Shown: positions 1 to 11,805 of the stretch, piece by piece
Layout of the letters: each line of letters opens with the position of its first letter
Numbering within the stretch: position 1 is the first letter of the stretch
Assembly (NCBI RefSeq): GCF_964656455.1
Contig: NC_135716.1
Coordinates: 77,228,484-77,292,483 of the forward strand
Direction: 5' to 3'
Length of the DNA stretch: 64,000 nt
Origin: Halichoerus grypus
Lineage: Eukaryota > Chordata > Mammalia > Carnivora > Phocidae
Program-made: the position numbers and the translations under genes
The notes under the pieces: model-generated
Database searches by the model: none
Told to the model about the DNA's origin: nothing
The model's input: the letters and a program-made list of their open reading frames with translations, nothing else

Positions 1-630
1 TTGTGACTACATCAAAATAAAAAGCTTCTGCACAGCAAAGGAAACAATTAACAAAACTAAGGCAACCTACCAAATGGGACAGGATATTTGCAAATGCCAT
101 ACTCTATAAAGGGTTAGTATCCAAAATATATAAAGAACTTATAAAACTCAACACCCCAAAAGCAAATAATCCAATTAAAAATGGGCAGAAGACATGAACA
201 GACATTTCTCTAAAGAAGACATCCTAATGGCCCACAGACACATGAAAAGATGCTCATCATCACTTATTAGGGAAATGTAAATCAAAACCGCAATGAAATA
301 TCATCTCACAGGTGTCAGAAGGACCAAAATCAACAACAGAAGAAACAACAGATGTTGGTGAGGATGTGGAGAAAAAGGAGCCCTCTTGCACTGCTGGTGG
401 AAATGCAAACTGATGCATCCAATGTGGAAAACAGTATAGTTTCCTCAAAAAGTAAAAAAATAGAGGTATCTTATGATCCAGCAATTACACTACTGGGTAT
501 TTACCCAAAGAATACAAGAATACTAATTCAAAGGCATACATGCACCCCTATGTTTATAGCAGCTTTATCTACACTAATCAAGATATGGAAGCAGTCCAAG
601 TGTCCATCAATCGATGAAAGGATAAAGCCG
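1..630 (+). mobile_element. Old LINE-1, ORF2 C-terminal part, left half (split by a younger LINE-1)
   Basis: Translates in broken frames to the C-terminal region of LINE-1 ORF2 (TCTPMFIAALST, LLGIYPK). It runs off the left edge of the window. It stops at 630 where the young LINE-1 begins and resumes at 7121 after a 15-bp target duplication. Its sequence is more diverged than that of the young elements. Confidence 0.85.
616..630 (+). repeat. Left target site duplication of the 631-7105 LINE-1
   Basis: GAAAGGATAAAGCCG here is repeated exactly at 7106-7120. The two copies bracket the young LINE-1, as expected for target-primed reverse transcription. Confidence 0.9.
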
Positions 631-1680
631 GAGGGAGCGGAGCAAGATGGCGGAGGAGTAGGAGACCTGGATTTCGTCTGGTCTCAGGAATTCAGCTGGA
701 TAGGGATCAAACCATTCTGAACACCTACAAACTCAACAGGAGATCGAAGAAAAGAATAGCAACAATTCTCTGAACAGAAAAGCGACCACTTTCTGGAAGG
801 TAGGACGTGTGGAGAAGTGAATCCGAGGCGATATTCGGGAGGATAGACGGCGGGGGAGGGGCCTCCGTTGGCCACTTCTGGCAAGTGATAGAGCCGCAGA
901 GCACAAAATTGGAACTTTTAGAAGTCTGCTCCGCTGAGGGACGTCACTCTGGTGGCGAAGTGGGGGGTGGAACCCTCGTGGGACAGTGTGGTCTCAGGAC
1001 CCTCGGGGTCACAGAAAGACCAGGGGTGCCTGAGTGTGGCAGAGCTCCCAGGTATCGGAGCAGGGAAGCCGGCTGCAGAGACGGAGCCCAGGCGCGGGCT
1101 CTCAGCTCAGGGCTGCCATAAACCGTGATCTGCGGCACAGTCGGGCCACTGCTCCTCCAGCAGGGACCCAACAAGCGGCAGATCCGGGGAGACTCCCCTT
1201 CCTCCCCTGGGAGGAGCGGTGCAGGAGCGCACCGCAGGGATCTGCTGGGTTTGGAGACTCCACCCAGGGTCGGGTGCCAGAGATAGAAACGCGCGGTCAC
1301 AGGCCAGGTGAGCACGAGTGTGGCCGGAGACCGGGGACACGGGAGTGACTGATGGCTTTTCTCTGGGGGCGCACTGAGGATCGGGGCCCCGAGTTCTCAG
1401 CTTCTCGGGGGCGGAGATTGGGAGGCTGCCATTTTCACTCTCCGCCTCCAAAGCTGTATGGAAAGCTTGCAGGGAACAAAAGCTCCAGAGAGCAAACCCA
1501 GGCAGATTACTTAGCCCGGACCAGGCAAGGGCGGGGCAATTCCGCCTTGGGCAAAGACATTTGGGAACCACGGCAACAGGCCCCTCCCCCAGAAGATCAG
1601 TGAAAACAGCCAGCCAAGACCAAGTTTACCGATCAATGAGAACGACAGAACTCCAGCGCTCGGGGAATACTGCACATAGA
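631..1680 (+). promoter_or_regulatory. 5' UTR / internal promoter region of the + strand LINE-1
   Basis: GC-rich and dense in CpG, in sharp contrast to the AT-rich intron. Open frames here (for example 807-1121 and 1107-1571) have no LINE-1 protein motif and are explained by base composition. LINE-1 5' UTRs hold an internal Pol II promoter; activity here is inferred. Confidence 0.65.
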
Positions 1681-2110
1681 ATTCATGGCTTTTTTACCAT
1701 GATTCTTTAGTCTTTCAAAGTTAACTATTTTTTTTTAACTGTCTTTTTTTTTTTTTTGAATTTTTCTTTTTCCCTTTTTCAACCAACATCTTATCAATCC
1801 CTTTTTTAAAAAACATTTCTATTTTTCATTTTTAGAGTCATATTCTATCCCTTTACAGTAGTTACCCGTATTTTTGGCCTATATATATATAAGTTGTTCT
1901 CTCTTTAAAATTTTGAGATAGTTTCTTCTAACAGATCAAAATATACTCTAAATCTCTAGTGTATGGTTTTTTTCTACTCCCCTGCCTGATCACATTCTCT
2001 CCCTTTTTTTTTCTTTTTTCTTTTTTAAATCCTCTTCTTTCTTTTTTCAACTTATCAATTCCTTTTATAAAATTTTTTATAATTTCCATCTTTACAGTCA
2101 TAAAAGCAAC
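1681..2110 (+). repeat. Pyrimidine-rich 5' UTR module, cut short by the ORF1 deletion
   Basis: T-rich sequence holding one complete module and the start of a second (each has a 'CTTATCAAT' to 'CAGTCAT' block). The second unit stops after CAGTCAT at about 2100 and joins sequence that lies between ORF1 and ORF2 in the sister element. Confidence 0.7.
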
Positions 2111-2167
2111 ATAGACCAGAAAGGAACACAGACAATATACAGTAACAGTCACCTTACAGGCAATACA

Positions 2168-5100
2168 ATGGCACTAAATTCCTATCTTTCAAGAGTTACC
2201 CTGAATGTAAATGGGCTAAATGCCCCAATCAAAAGACACAGGCTATCAGATTGGATTAAAAAACAAGACCCATCAATATGCTGTCTGTAAGAGACTCATT
2301 TTAGACCCAAAGACACCCCCAGATTGAAAGTGAGGGGGTGGAAAACCATTTCCCATGCTAATGGACACCAAAAGAAAGCTGGGGTGGCAATCCTTATATC
2401 AGACAAATTAGATTTTAAACCAAAGACTGTAATAAGAGATGAGGAAGGACACTATATCCTACTTAAAGGGTCTATCCAACAAGAAGATCTAACAATTGTA
2501 AATATCTATGCCCCTAACATGGAAGCAGCCAATTATATAAACCAACTAATAACAAAAGCAAAGAAACACATCGACAACAATACAATAATATGGGGGACTT
2601 TAACACCCCCCTCACTGAAATGGACAGATCATCTAAGCAAAAGATCAACAAGGAAATAAAGACTTTAAATGACACACTGGACCAAATGGACTTCACAGAC
2701 ATATTCAGAACATTCCATCCCAAAGCAACGGAATACACATTCTTCTCTAGTGCCCATGGAACATTCTCCAGAATCGATCACATCCTAGGTCATAAATCAG
2801 GTCTCAACCGGTACCAAAAGATTGGGATCATTCCCTGCCTATTTTCAGACCACAGTGCTTTGAAACGAGAACTCAATCACAAGAGGAAAGTCAGAAAGAA
2901 CTCAAATACATGGAGGCTAAGGAGCGTCCTACTGAAGAATGAATGGGTCAACCAGGAAATTAAAGAAGAATTAAAAAAATTCATGGAAACCAATGAAAAT
3001 GAAAACACAACTATTCAAAATCTTTGGGATGCAGCAAAGGCAGTCCTAAGAGGAAAGTATATAGCAATACAAGCCTTTCTCAAGAAACAAGAAAGGTCTC
3101 AAGTACACAACCTAACCCTACACCTAAAGGAGCTGGAGAAAGAACAGCAAATAAAGCCTAAACCCCAGGAGGAGAAGAGAAATAATAAAGATCAGAGCAG
3201 AAATCAATGAAATAGAAACTAAAAGAACAGTAGAACAGATCAATGAAACAAGGAGCTGGTTCTTTGAAAGAATTAACAAGATTGATAAACCCCTGGCCAC
3301 ACTTATAAAAAGAAAAGAAAAATGACCCAAATCAACAAAATCATGAATGAAAGAGGAGAGATTGCAACCAACACCAACGAAATACAAACAATTATAAGAA
3401 CATATTATGAGCAACTGTATGCCATCAAATTAGATAACCTGGAAGAAATGGATGCATTCCTAGAGATGTATCAACTACCAAAACTGAACTAGGAAGAAAT
3501 AGAAAACCTGAACAGACCTATAACCACTAAGGAAATTGAAGCAGTCATCAAAAATCTCCCAAAACACAAAAGCCCAGGGCCAGATGGCTTCCCAGGGGAA
3601 TTCTACCAAACATTTAAAGAAGAATTAATACCTATTCTTCTGAAACTGTTCCAAAAAATAGAAATGGAAGGAAAACTTCCAAATTAATTTTATGAGGCCA
3701 GCATTACCTTGATCCCAAAACCAGACAAAGACCCCATCAAAAAGGAGAATTACAGACCAATATCCCTGACGAACATGGATGCAAAAATTCTCACCAAAAT
3801 ACTAGCCAATAGGATCCAACAGTACATTGAAAGGATTATTCACTACGACCAAGTGGGATTTATCCCTGGGCTGCAAGGTTGGTACAACATCTGCAAATCA
3901 ATCAACGTGATACAACACATTAACAAAAGAAAGAACAAGAATCATATGATCCTCTCAATAGATGCCGAAAAAGCATTTGACAAAGTACAGCATCCTTTCT
4001 TGATCAAAACTCTTCAGAGTATAGGAATAGAGGGTACATACCTCCATATCATAAAAGCCATCTATGAAAAACCTACAGCGAATATCATTCTCAATGGGGA
4101 AAAACTGAGAGCTTTCCCCCTAAGGTCAGGAACGCGGCAGGGATGTCCACTATCACTACTGCTATTCAACATAGTATTAGAAGTCCTAGCCACAGCAATC
4201 AGACAACAAAAAGAAATAAAAGGCATCCAAATCGGCAAAGAGGAAGTCAAACTCTCACTCTTTGCAGATGATATGATACTTTATGTGGAAAATCCCGAAG
4301 ACTCCACCCCAAAACTGCTAGAACTCATACAGGAATTCAGTCAAGTGGCAGGATATAAAATCAATGCACAGAAATCAGTGGCATTCCTATACACCAACAA
4401 CAAGACAGAAGAAAGAGAAATGAAGGAGTCGATCCCATTTACAATTGCACCCAAAACCATAAGATACCTAGGAATAAATCTAACCAAAGAGGCAAAGAAT
4501 CTGTACTCCGAAAACTATAAAATACTCATGAAAGATTGAGGAAGACACAAAGAAATGGAAAAATGTTCCATGCTCATGGATTGGAAGAACAAATATTGTG
4601 ATGATGTCAATGCTACCTAGAGCAATCTACACATTCAATGCAATCCCCATCAAAATACCATCCACTTTTTTCAAAGAAATGGAACAAATAATCCTAAAAT
4701 TTGTATGGAACCAGAAAAGACCCTGAATAGCTAGAGGAATGTTGAAAAAGAAAAGCAAAGCTGGCGGCATCACAATTCTGGACTTCCAGCTCTACTACAA
4801 AGCTGTCATCATCAAGGCAGTATGGTACTGGCACAAAAACAGGCACATAGATCAATGGAACAGAATAGAGAGCCCAGAAATGGACCCCCAACTCTATGGT
4901 CAACTAATCTTTGACAAAGCAGGAAAGAATGTCCAATGGAAAAAAGACAGTCTCTTCAACAAATGGTGTTGGGAAAATTGGACAGCCACATGCAGAAGAA
5001 TGAAACTGGACCATTTCCTTACACCACACACAAAAACGGACTCAAAATGGCTGAAAGACCTAAATGTGAGACAGGAGTCCATCAAAATTCTAAAGGAGAA

Positions 5101-5978
5101 CACAGGCAGCAACCTGTTCGACCTCAGCCACAGCAACTTCTTCCTAGAAACATCACCAAAGGCAAGGGAAGCAAGGGCAAAAATGAACTACTGGGACTTC
5201 ATCAAGATAAAAACTTTTGCACAGCAAAGGAAACAGTCAACAAAACCAAAAGACAACTGACAGAATGGGAGAAGATATTTGCAAATGACATATCAGATAA
5301 AGGGCTAGTATCCAAAATCTATAAAGAACTCATCAAACTCAACACCAAAAGAACAAAGAATCCAATCAAGAAATGGGCAGAAGACATGAACAGACATTTT
5401 TCCAAAGAAGACATCCAAATGGCCAACAGACACATGAAAAAGTGCTCAATTTCGCTCCACATCAGGGAAATCCAAATCAAACCTCAATGAGATACCACCT
5501 CACACCAGTCAGAATGGCTAAAATTAACAAGTCAGGAAATGACAGATGTTGGCGAGGATGCAGAGAAAGCGGAACCCTCCTACACTGTTGGTGGGAATGC
5601 AAGCTGGTGCAGCCACTCTGGAAAACAGTATGGAGGTTCCTCAAAAAGTTGAAAATAGAGCTACCATACAATGCAGCAATTGCACTACTGGGTATTTACC
5701 CCAAAGATACAAAAGTAGGGATCCAAAAGGGTACGTGCACCCCGATGTTTATAGCAACAATGTCCACAATAGCCAAACTGTGGAAAGAGCCAAGATGTCC
5801 ATTGACAGATGAATGGATAAAGAAGAGGTGGTATATATATACAATGGAATATTATGCAGCCATCAAAAGAAATGAGATCTTGCCATTTGCAACGACGTGG
5901 ATGGAACTGGAGGGTATTATGCTGAGCGAAATAAGTCAAACAGAGAAAGACATGTATCATATGACCTCACTGATATGA
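2168..5978 (+). pseudogene. LINE-1 ORF2 (endonuclease / reverse transcriptase), disrupted
   Basis: The start ATG (MALNSYLSRVTLNVNGLNAP) is the usual ORF2 start. The apurinic-type endonuclease region carries MGDFNTPL (from 2590) and SRIDHILGHKS. The reverse transcriptase spans about 3690-4540 with [29 protein letters not shown] and the catalytic FADD. The C-terminal Cys region has CWRGC and [14 protein letters not shown]. It ends at MYHMTSLI, TGA at 5978. Breaks: TAA at 2288-2290, one missing base just before GDFN at about 2589, one extra base near 3163-3170, TAG at 3490-3492, TAA at 3685-3687, plus private changes near 3310 and 4535. The first five are shared with the - strand sister. No functional protein is expected. 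Confidence 0.93.
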
Positions 5979-6446
5979 GGAATTCTTAATCTCAGGAAAC
6001 AAACTGAGGGTTGCTGGAGTGGGGGGTGGGGTGGGAGGGATGGGGTGACTGGGTGATGGACATTGGCGAGGGTATGTGTTCTGGTAAGCGCTGTGAATTG
6101 TGCAAGACTGTTGAATCTTAGATCTGTACCTCTGAAACAAATAATGTAATATATGTTAAGAAAGAAAAAAAGAAGAAGAAGAATGTAGCAGGAGGGGAAG
6201 AATGAAGGGGGAGAAATCGGAGGGGGAGAAGAACCATGAGAGACGATGGACTCTGAAAAACAAACTGAGGGTTCTAGAGGGGAGGGGGGTGGGAGGATGG
6301 GTTAGCCTGGTGATGGGTATTGAGGAGGGCACGTTCTGCATGGAGCACTGGGTGTTATGCACAAACAATGAATCATGGAACACTATATCTAAAACTCATG
6401 ATGTAATGTATGGGGATTAACATAACAATAAAAAAATTAAAAAAAA
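5805..6446 (+). repeat. LINE-1 3' tail, first copy of a 642-bp tandem duplication
   Basis: From the last 58 codons of ORF2 through the two-part 3' UTR to an A-rich tail. The unit is repeated directly at 6447-7088 with about 2 percent difference by eye. The join lies exactly at the A-tract. Confidence 0.88.
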
Positions 6447-7090
6447 ACAGATGAGTGGATAAAGAAGAGGTGGTATATATATATACAATGGAATATTATG
6501 CAGCCATCAAAAGGAATGAGATCTTGCCATTTGCAATGACGTGGATGGAACTGGAGGGTATTATGCTGAGCGAAATAAGTCAAACAGAGAAAGACATGTG
6601 TCATATGACCTCACTGATATGAGGAATTCTTAATCTCAGGAAACAAACTGAGGGTTGCTGGAGTGGGGGTTGGGGTGGGAGGGATGGGGTGACTGGGTGA
6701 TGGACACTGGGGAGGGTATGTGCTCTGGTAAGTGCTGTGAATTGTGCAAGACTGTTGAATCTCAGATCTGTATCTCTGAAACAAATAATGCAATATATGT
6801 TAAGAAGGAAAAAAAAAAGAAGAAGAATGTAGCAGGATGGGAAGAATGAAGGGTGGAAATCGGAGGGGGAGAAGAACCATGAGAGACGATGGACTCTGAA
6901 AAACAAACTGAGGGTTCTAGAGGGGAGGGGGTGGGAGGATGTGTTAGCCTGGTGATGGGTATTGAGGAGGGCACGTTCTGCATGGAGCACTGGGTGTTAT
7001 GCACAAACAATGAATCATGGAACACTATATCTAAAACTAATGATGTAATGTGTGGGGATTAACATAACAATAAAAAAATTAAAAAAAAAA
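6447..7090 (+). repeat. LINE-1 3' tail, second copy of the tandem duplication
   Basis: Begins at ACAGATGAGTGG, matching 5805 onward, and ends in its own A-rich tail before the right target duplication. Small differences from the first copy include TGTATCAT versus TGTGTCAT and GACATTGGCG versus GACACTGGGG. Confidence 0.88.
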
Positions 7091-7105
7091 GAATAAAAAA
7101 AAGAA

Positions 7106-7120
7106 GAAAGGATAAAGCCG
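7106..7120 (+). repeat. Right target site duplication of the 631-7105 LINE-1
   Basis: GAAAGGATAAAGCCG, identical to 616-630. Confidence 0.9.
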
Positions 7121-7506
7121 TAAAAATGAATGAAATCTTGCCATTTGCAATGATGTGGATGGAGTTAGAAAGTATAATGCTAAGTGAAATAAATCAGAGA
7201 ATGACAAATAACATTCCACTCATATGTGGAATTTATGAAACCAAACAAGCAAAGGGAAAAAATAAGAGAGATAGAGAAAGAAATTGAGAAACAGATTCCT
7301 AATTATAGAGAACAACCAGATAGTTACCAGAGGGGAGGTGGGTGGGGGGATAGGTTAATAGATGATGGGAATTAAGGAGGGCACTTGTCATGATTAGCAG
7401 AGTGATGTATGAAAGTGTTGAATCACCATATTGTATACCTGAAACTGATATAATGCCATATATTAATTAACTGGAATTAAAATAAAAATTTAAGAAAAAA
7501 ATTCAT
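7121..7506 (+). mobile_element. Old LINE-1, 3' end, right half
   Basis: Continues the element at 1-630: TGAATGAAATCTTGCCATTT, then a typical 3' UTR (AGGGGAGGTGGGTGGGG, CCTGAAACTGATATAATG) and an A-rich end. A SINE sits in its tail. Confidence 0.85.
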
Positions 7507-7728
7507 GGGGTGCCTGGGTTGTTCAGTCAGTTAAGCATTTGCCTTTGGCTCAGGTCATGATTCTGGGGTCCTGAGATCAAGCCCCACGTCAGGCTCCCTG
7601 CCCAGTGGAGAGCCTGCTTCTCCCTCCCCCTTTGCCTCCGCCCTTCACCCCTGCTCATGCTCTCTCTCTCTCTCACTCTCGTTCTTGCTCTCTCTCAAAT
7701 AAATAAATAAAATTGAAAAAAAAAAAAA
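7507..7728 (+). mobile_element. Carnivore tRNA-Lys-type SINE, + strand
   Basis: GGGGTGCCTGGGTTGTTCAGTCAG head, a box B-like GAGATCAAGCCCC, CT-rich middle, AAATAAATAAATAAAATT tail. Inserted in the A-tail of the old LINE-1. More diverged than the young SINEs here. Confidence 0.9.
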
Positions 7729-8329
7729 TTCAACAGTTGGAGCTTCCAAGAACCTTTAGAAATGGATTTTATGTCTAGTAAAGCAGTTTATTCTCAGTAG
7801 AGACTGTACTGTACTTTAGAACATTTTAATATGTGGAGTGAATCTTTATGTGTGCTAGTACATAATATGACATAAATGAACTTTAATTCAGTTCATACAA
7901 AAAGAGGCAGTCAAATTATACTTCAGTGTGTCTTTGTCATTCTGGAAATGGATATGTAAATGTTTTACCTAGAAAAAAGACAGGAAGGCTGTATACCAAA
8001 TTATTAATTGGGCTTCTCTTTAGGGGACAAGCTTATGAATGATTAAAATGCTGTTCTTCATGCTTTTTAGTATTCTCCAAAATTATTACAATAGAATTTA
8101 ATCAAATCTTAAATATAAAAAATGCTATTTAAAATGAAATAAAGCAATCCATGCTCCATTATTTATGTGCACTGAGACTTCCAAGAAAGAAAAATAAAAG
8201 TCACCATACTTCACCATGGCTTATTTTACCATGAAATCATATGAAAATAACTTGTCAGTAAATGTCCATGTGGATAGATAAGGAGTAAGGAAAATAAAAT
8301 ACTATATGTTATAAACCAGAAAAAAAAAT
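7729..8329. other. Intronic sequence, nothing recognised
   Basis: AT-rich with no long open frame, no splice-flanked coding block and no repeat that I can name. Confidence 0.5.
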
Positions 8330-9990
8330 TCTTTGTGTTTCATTTTGGATAATATATTGCTATGCCTTCAAGTTCATTAATCATTTCTTCTGTAATATCT
8401 AATATGCTGCCAATCCCATATTTTTTATTGCAAAGTTTATCATTTTCATCTTTAGAAATTTGATTTTAAGATCTTCATGTCACTGTTTTTGATCTGTGGA
8501 ATTCTGATTGGCTGTCCTTGTCTGATACTTCTAACATCTGTATCAATTTTGGTAAGTTTCAATTGATTGATTTTTCTCCTTGTTATGAAGCATGCTATCC
8601 TGCCTCTTTGCCTGCCTGGTAATCTTTGGTAGAATGTCTTATATTGCAAATTTTATAATTTTGGGTACAGCATATTTTTGTATTCCTATAAATCTCCAAG
8701 AGCTTTGTTCTGGAATTGCAGGCAACTATTTGGAAATAGTTTGATGCTCTTGGCACCACCGCATTTGGTACTGTTCATTCTTCCATGTGGTTCTTTCTCT
8801 CGTGCTGGGTAGTGTCTTCACACACAGTTCTGATTATTCTTCTGCTGAATACTTGAGAGGGCCCTCTGCAAATCTGGGGCTCTTTCTCTATGTCCTTCTC
8901 TCTTCTATGATTTTCTGTCTTGAGAACTCCAGCACTGAGGTGATTGTTGGGTTCATTTCATTTCCTTTGCATATTGTGGTAATCACTGTCTTTCATTGCC
9001 TGCTACCTGGTGTCAGTATTTATATATATTTTTTGTTTTTTTCTTTATTGTTTCAAGTGGGAGGGCAAATCGGGTCTTACCCGGTTATTCCATCTTGGTC
9101 AGAAGTAGAAGAATTGCAATTTGGGTTTAAATCAGATCTGTCAAGGGGCACCTGAGTGGTTCAGTCAGTTGAGCCTTGGACTCGTGGTTTTGGCTCAGGT
9201 GGTGATCTCTTGGTCATGATCTCCTGGTCATGATCTCATGGTTGTGGGATCAAGCCCAGCTTTGGGCTCTGTGCTCAGTGCAGTCTTCTTCAGATTCTTT
9301 CTCCCTCTACCTCCCCCTCTAACCCTCCCCACTGGTGCACTCTCTCTCTCTCTCTAAAATTAAAAAAAAAAAAAAAATCTTTGATCTGTCACATGCTAAT
9401 TGCAGAATTTTGACTTTTGATTGATTTTTAACCTTTTAATCAATTCTTATAATCTTTGTTTTTTTATTGGAGCATTTAGTCCATTTGCATTTATTGAAAA
9501 TACTGATGTATTTTGATTTATTTCTATAATCTTTTCCGGTTTCTGTTTTTCTTACCATTTCCATGACTTTTAAAGCCATCTTTTCTTTCTTGACTTCTTT
9601 TAATTACTTCCTTTTCAATTTGTCTTCTGATAGTTTAAAAGTTAATCACTTCATTTCTATTTTTAGTGATTATACTAGAAACTTAAGCATATGCATACTT
9701 AATCTATAAGTCTGAATATAATCAATATTTTTACCTCTCTCTCAAACAAGGACTTTACAAAAGTTTAATTTTAATAATCTCTGAATATATATTTTGGTTT
9801 TTTTATTGTGTAATTTAATTCTCTCTCTTTAGAACTCACAATAACATTATTTTAAAATGTACACCATCAGTATATATTTAGATTTATTCACTTTATTTAC
9901 TCTTCTTTGCTGTTTATTTCTTCTTGGAAGTAGATTTTAGCATAGATCTTCTGGAGAAAAACTCTTAACTTTTATTTTTCTACCCACCAT
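8330..9990 (-). mobile_element. Old LINE-1-like sequence, - strand, interrupted by a SINE
   Basis: The stretch around 9465-9495 is the reverse complement of the ORF2 start motif ('AATGGACTAAATGCTCC'), and T-rich text resembling antisense old LINE-1 covers 8330-9134 and 9392-9990. Order and subfamily cannot be settled by eye. The 122-residue + strand frame at 8787-9155 is chance within this repeat. Confidence 0.4.
9144..9382 (+). mobile_element. Carnivore SINE, older copy, + strand
   Basis: GGGGCACCTGAGTGGTTCAGTCAG head and a CT/A tail, flanked by GATCTGTCA at 9135-9143 and 9383-9391. It contains a local triplication of a 'GATCTC(T/C)TGGTCAT' unit at about 9202-9245. Confidence 0.88.
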
Positions 9991-10263
9991 ACTGACTGAC
10001 CTTCATATAGACACAGCCATGCCTAGGAAGTGGAGACTGCTGGACTGTTAGCTCCAGGAACATGATCAAGTGTACAGAGAACCAGCAAACCTTGTTTATT
10101 TTACCATTTTCCTAAATATTTACTTTAAGTGTAGAATAGAGACAAAAATTAGTAGATGAGATATAGTCACATATTTTGAAAAATGATAGTAAGACTACAA
10201 TATTTAATTCTTGTGTACTTTAGGAGAAAACTCAGATCTTTATTTCTAAATAGGATTTGGTAG
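9991..10263. other. Intronic sequence, nothing recognised
   Basis: No coding block or nameable repeat apart from the left target duplication of the next LINE-1 (about 10233-10263). Confidence 0.5.
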
Positions 10264-11369
10264 ACAAGGAAAACAAAGGCAAAAATGAACTATTGGGACT
10301 TCATCAAGATAAAAAGCTTTTGCACAGCAAAGGAAATTGTCAACAAAACTAAAAGACAAGCGACAAAATGGGAGAAGATATTTGCAAATGACATATCAGA
10401 TAAAGGGCTAGTATCCAAAATCTATAAAGAACTTACCAAACTCAACACCCAAAGAATGAATAATCCAGTCAAGAAATGGACAGAAGACATGAACAGACAT
10501 TTCTGCAAAGAAGACATCCAAATGGCCAATAGACACATGAAAGAGTGCTCAACATCACTCGGCATCAGGGAAATCCAAATCCAAACCTCAATGAGATACC
10601 ATCTCACACCAGTCAGAATGGCTAAAATTAACAAGTCAAGAAAGGATAGATGTTGGCGAGGATGCAAAGAAAGGGGAACCCTCCTACACTATTGATGGGA
10701 ATGCAAGCTGGTGCAGCCACTCTGGAAAACAGTATGGAGGTTCCTCAAAAAGTTGAAAATAGAGCTACCTTATGACCCAGCAATTGCACTACTGGGTATT
10801 TACCCCAAAGATAAAAATGTAGTGATCCAAAGGTGCAGGTGTACCCCAATGTTTATAGCAGCAATTTCCACAGTAGCCAAACTACGGAAAGAGCCAAGAT
10901 GTCCGTCGACAGATGAATGGATAAAGAAGATGTGGTATATATATACGATGGAATATTATGCAGCCATCAAAAAATGGATTTATTATTTGCAATGACGTGG
11001 ATGGAACTAGAGGGTATTATGCTAAGGGAAATAAGTTAATCAGAGAAAGACAATTATCATATGATCTCACTGATATGTGGAATTTGAGAAACAAGGCAGA
11101 GGATCATAGGGGAAGAGAGGAAAAAATGAAACAAGACAAAACCAGAGAGGGCGACAAACCATAAGAGACTTTTAATCTTAGGAAACAAAATGAGGGTTGC
11201 TGGAGGGGAGGGGAGTGGGTAGATGGAGTGGCTGGGTGATGGACATTGGGGAGGGTATGTGTTGTGGTGAGCGCTGGGTGTTGTGTAAGACTGACGACAG
11301 ACCTGTACCCCTGAAACAAATAATACGTTATATGTTAATTTTAAAAAAACTTAAAAAAAATAAAGAACA
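10264..11369 (+). mobile_element. Young LINE-1, 5'-truncated, + strand
   Basis: Begins inside the ORF2 C-terminal region ([17 protein letters not shown] at 10285), keeps CWRGC and LLGIYPKD, then a single 3' UTR module (11160-11345) and an A-rich tail. Imperfect target duplications (CAGATCT...AATAGGATTT) lie at about 10233-10263 and 11370-11410; the right copy contains an expanded AAAT run. A plain 5'-truncated insertion. Confidence 0.88.
10285..11040 (+). pseudogene. LINE-1 ORF2 C-terminal fragment
   Basis: A 136-residue frame (10285-10695) then a shifted frame (10711-10995) cover the C-terminal ORF2 segment including [14 protein letters not shown] and TMEYYAAIK. A TGA replaces the usual Trp codon at about 10693-10695. 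Dead on arrival by truncation. Confidence 0.85.
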
Positions 11370-11689
11370 CAGATCTAAATAAATAAATAAATAAATAGGA
11401 TTTCGTAAACAGTGTAACACTACACAGGTCTCTGTTGTTGTAATTTCTGGAAGGCTATAAAAGGAGAAAACTTCTTAGGTTTTATTGCAACTTTAACTCC
11501 TAAGAAGGAAACTGCAAGATTTTTATTTAGGACATACGGATTTCCGGTACTATAATTATTAAGCTAATACAGACTGATAATAATTATTAAGCAAATACAG
11601 ACTAATGATGATTTTATACCTAATTATCAGATTTGGCAAGAATGTTACTTAGTACAGAAGTAAATAAATTTCATCTTTCCCCAAATGAA

Positions 11690-11805
11690 GACACTTCATT
11701 CAGTTCACAGAGGTTAAAGAAATTGCCAGTGCCATGCAGCTAGTTAACAGTAGACCTTAATCTAAAACCCAGTGCTCTTTCTAGTACATCATACTTTATC
11801 AGCAA
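11690..11805 (-). mobile_element. MIR fragment, - strand
   Basis: Contains the antisense MIR pattern 'ACAGAGGTTAAAGAAATTGCC...CAGCTAGTTAACAG...CCCAGTGCTCT'. Ancient tRNA-derived SINE. Confidence 0.55.

Larger units (their letters stand above)
631..7105 (+). mobile_element. Young near full-length LINE-1, + strand, lacking ORF1 and with duplicated 3' tail
   Basis: Starts with a GC- and CpG-rich 5' UTR (GGAGCAAGATGGCGGAGGAG), followed by a T-rich stretch, then ORF2 directly, a 3' UTR and A-rich tail. The 15-bp target duplication at both ends shows that the whole interval went in as one unit, into an older LINE-1. Compared with the - strand sister at 14545-21637 it lacks about 1.2 kb holding all of ORF1 (join near 2100-2110). 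The last 640 bp are present twice in tandem. ORF2 carries stops and frameshifts, so the element is not autonomous. Confidence 0.93.

Noticed and set aside
807..1603. Several open frames of 80-150 residues on both strands in the GC-rich block
   Set aside because: They lie in the LINE-1 5' UTR, where high GC lowers stop frequency. None matches ORF1 or any known domain, and the - strand sister does not preserve them.
8787..9155. A 122-residue frame with hydrophobic segments resembling a membrane protein
   Set aside because: T-rich antisense LINE-1 text gives F, L, I and S codons by composition, and the frame ends inside a SINE.
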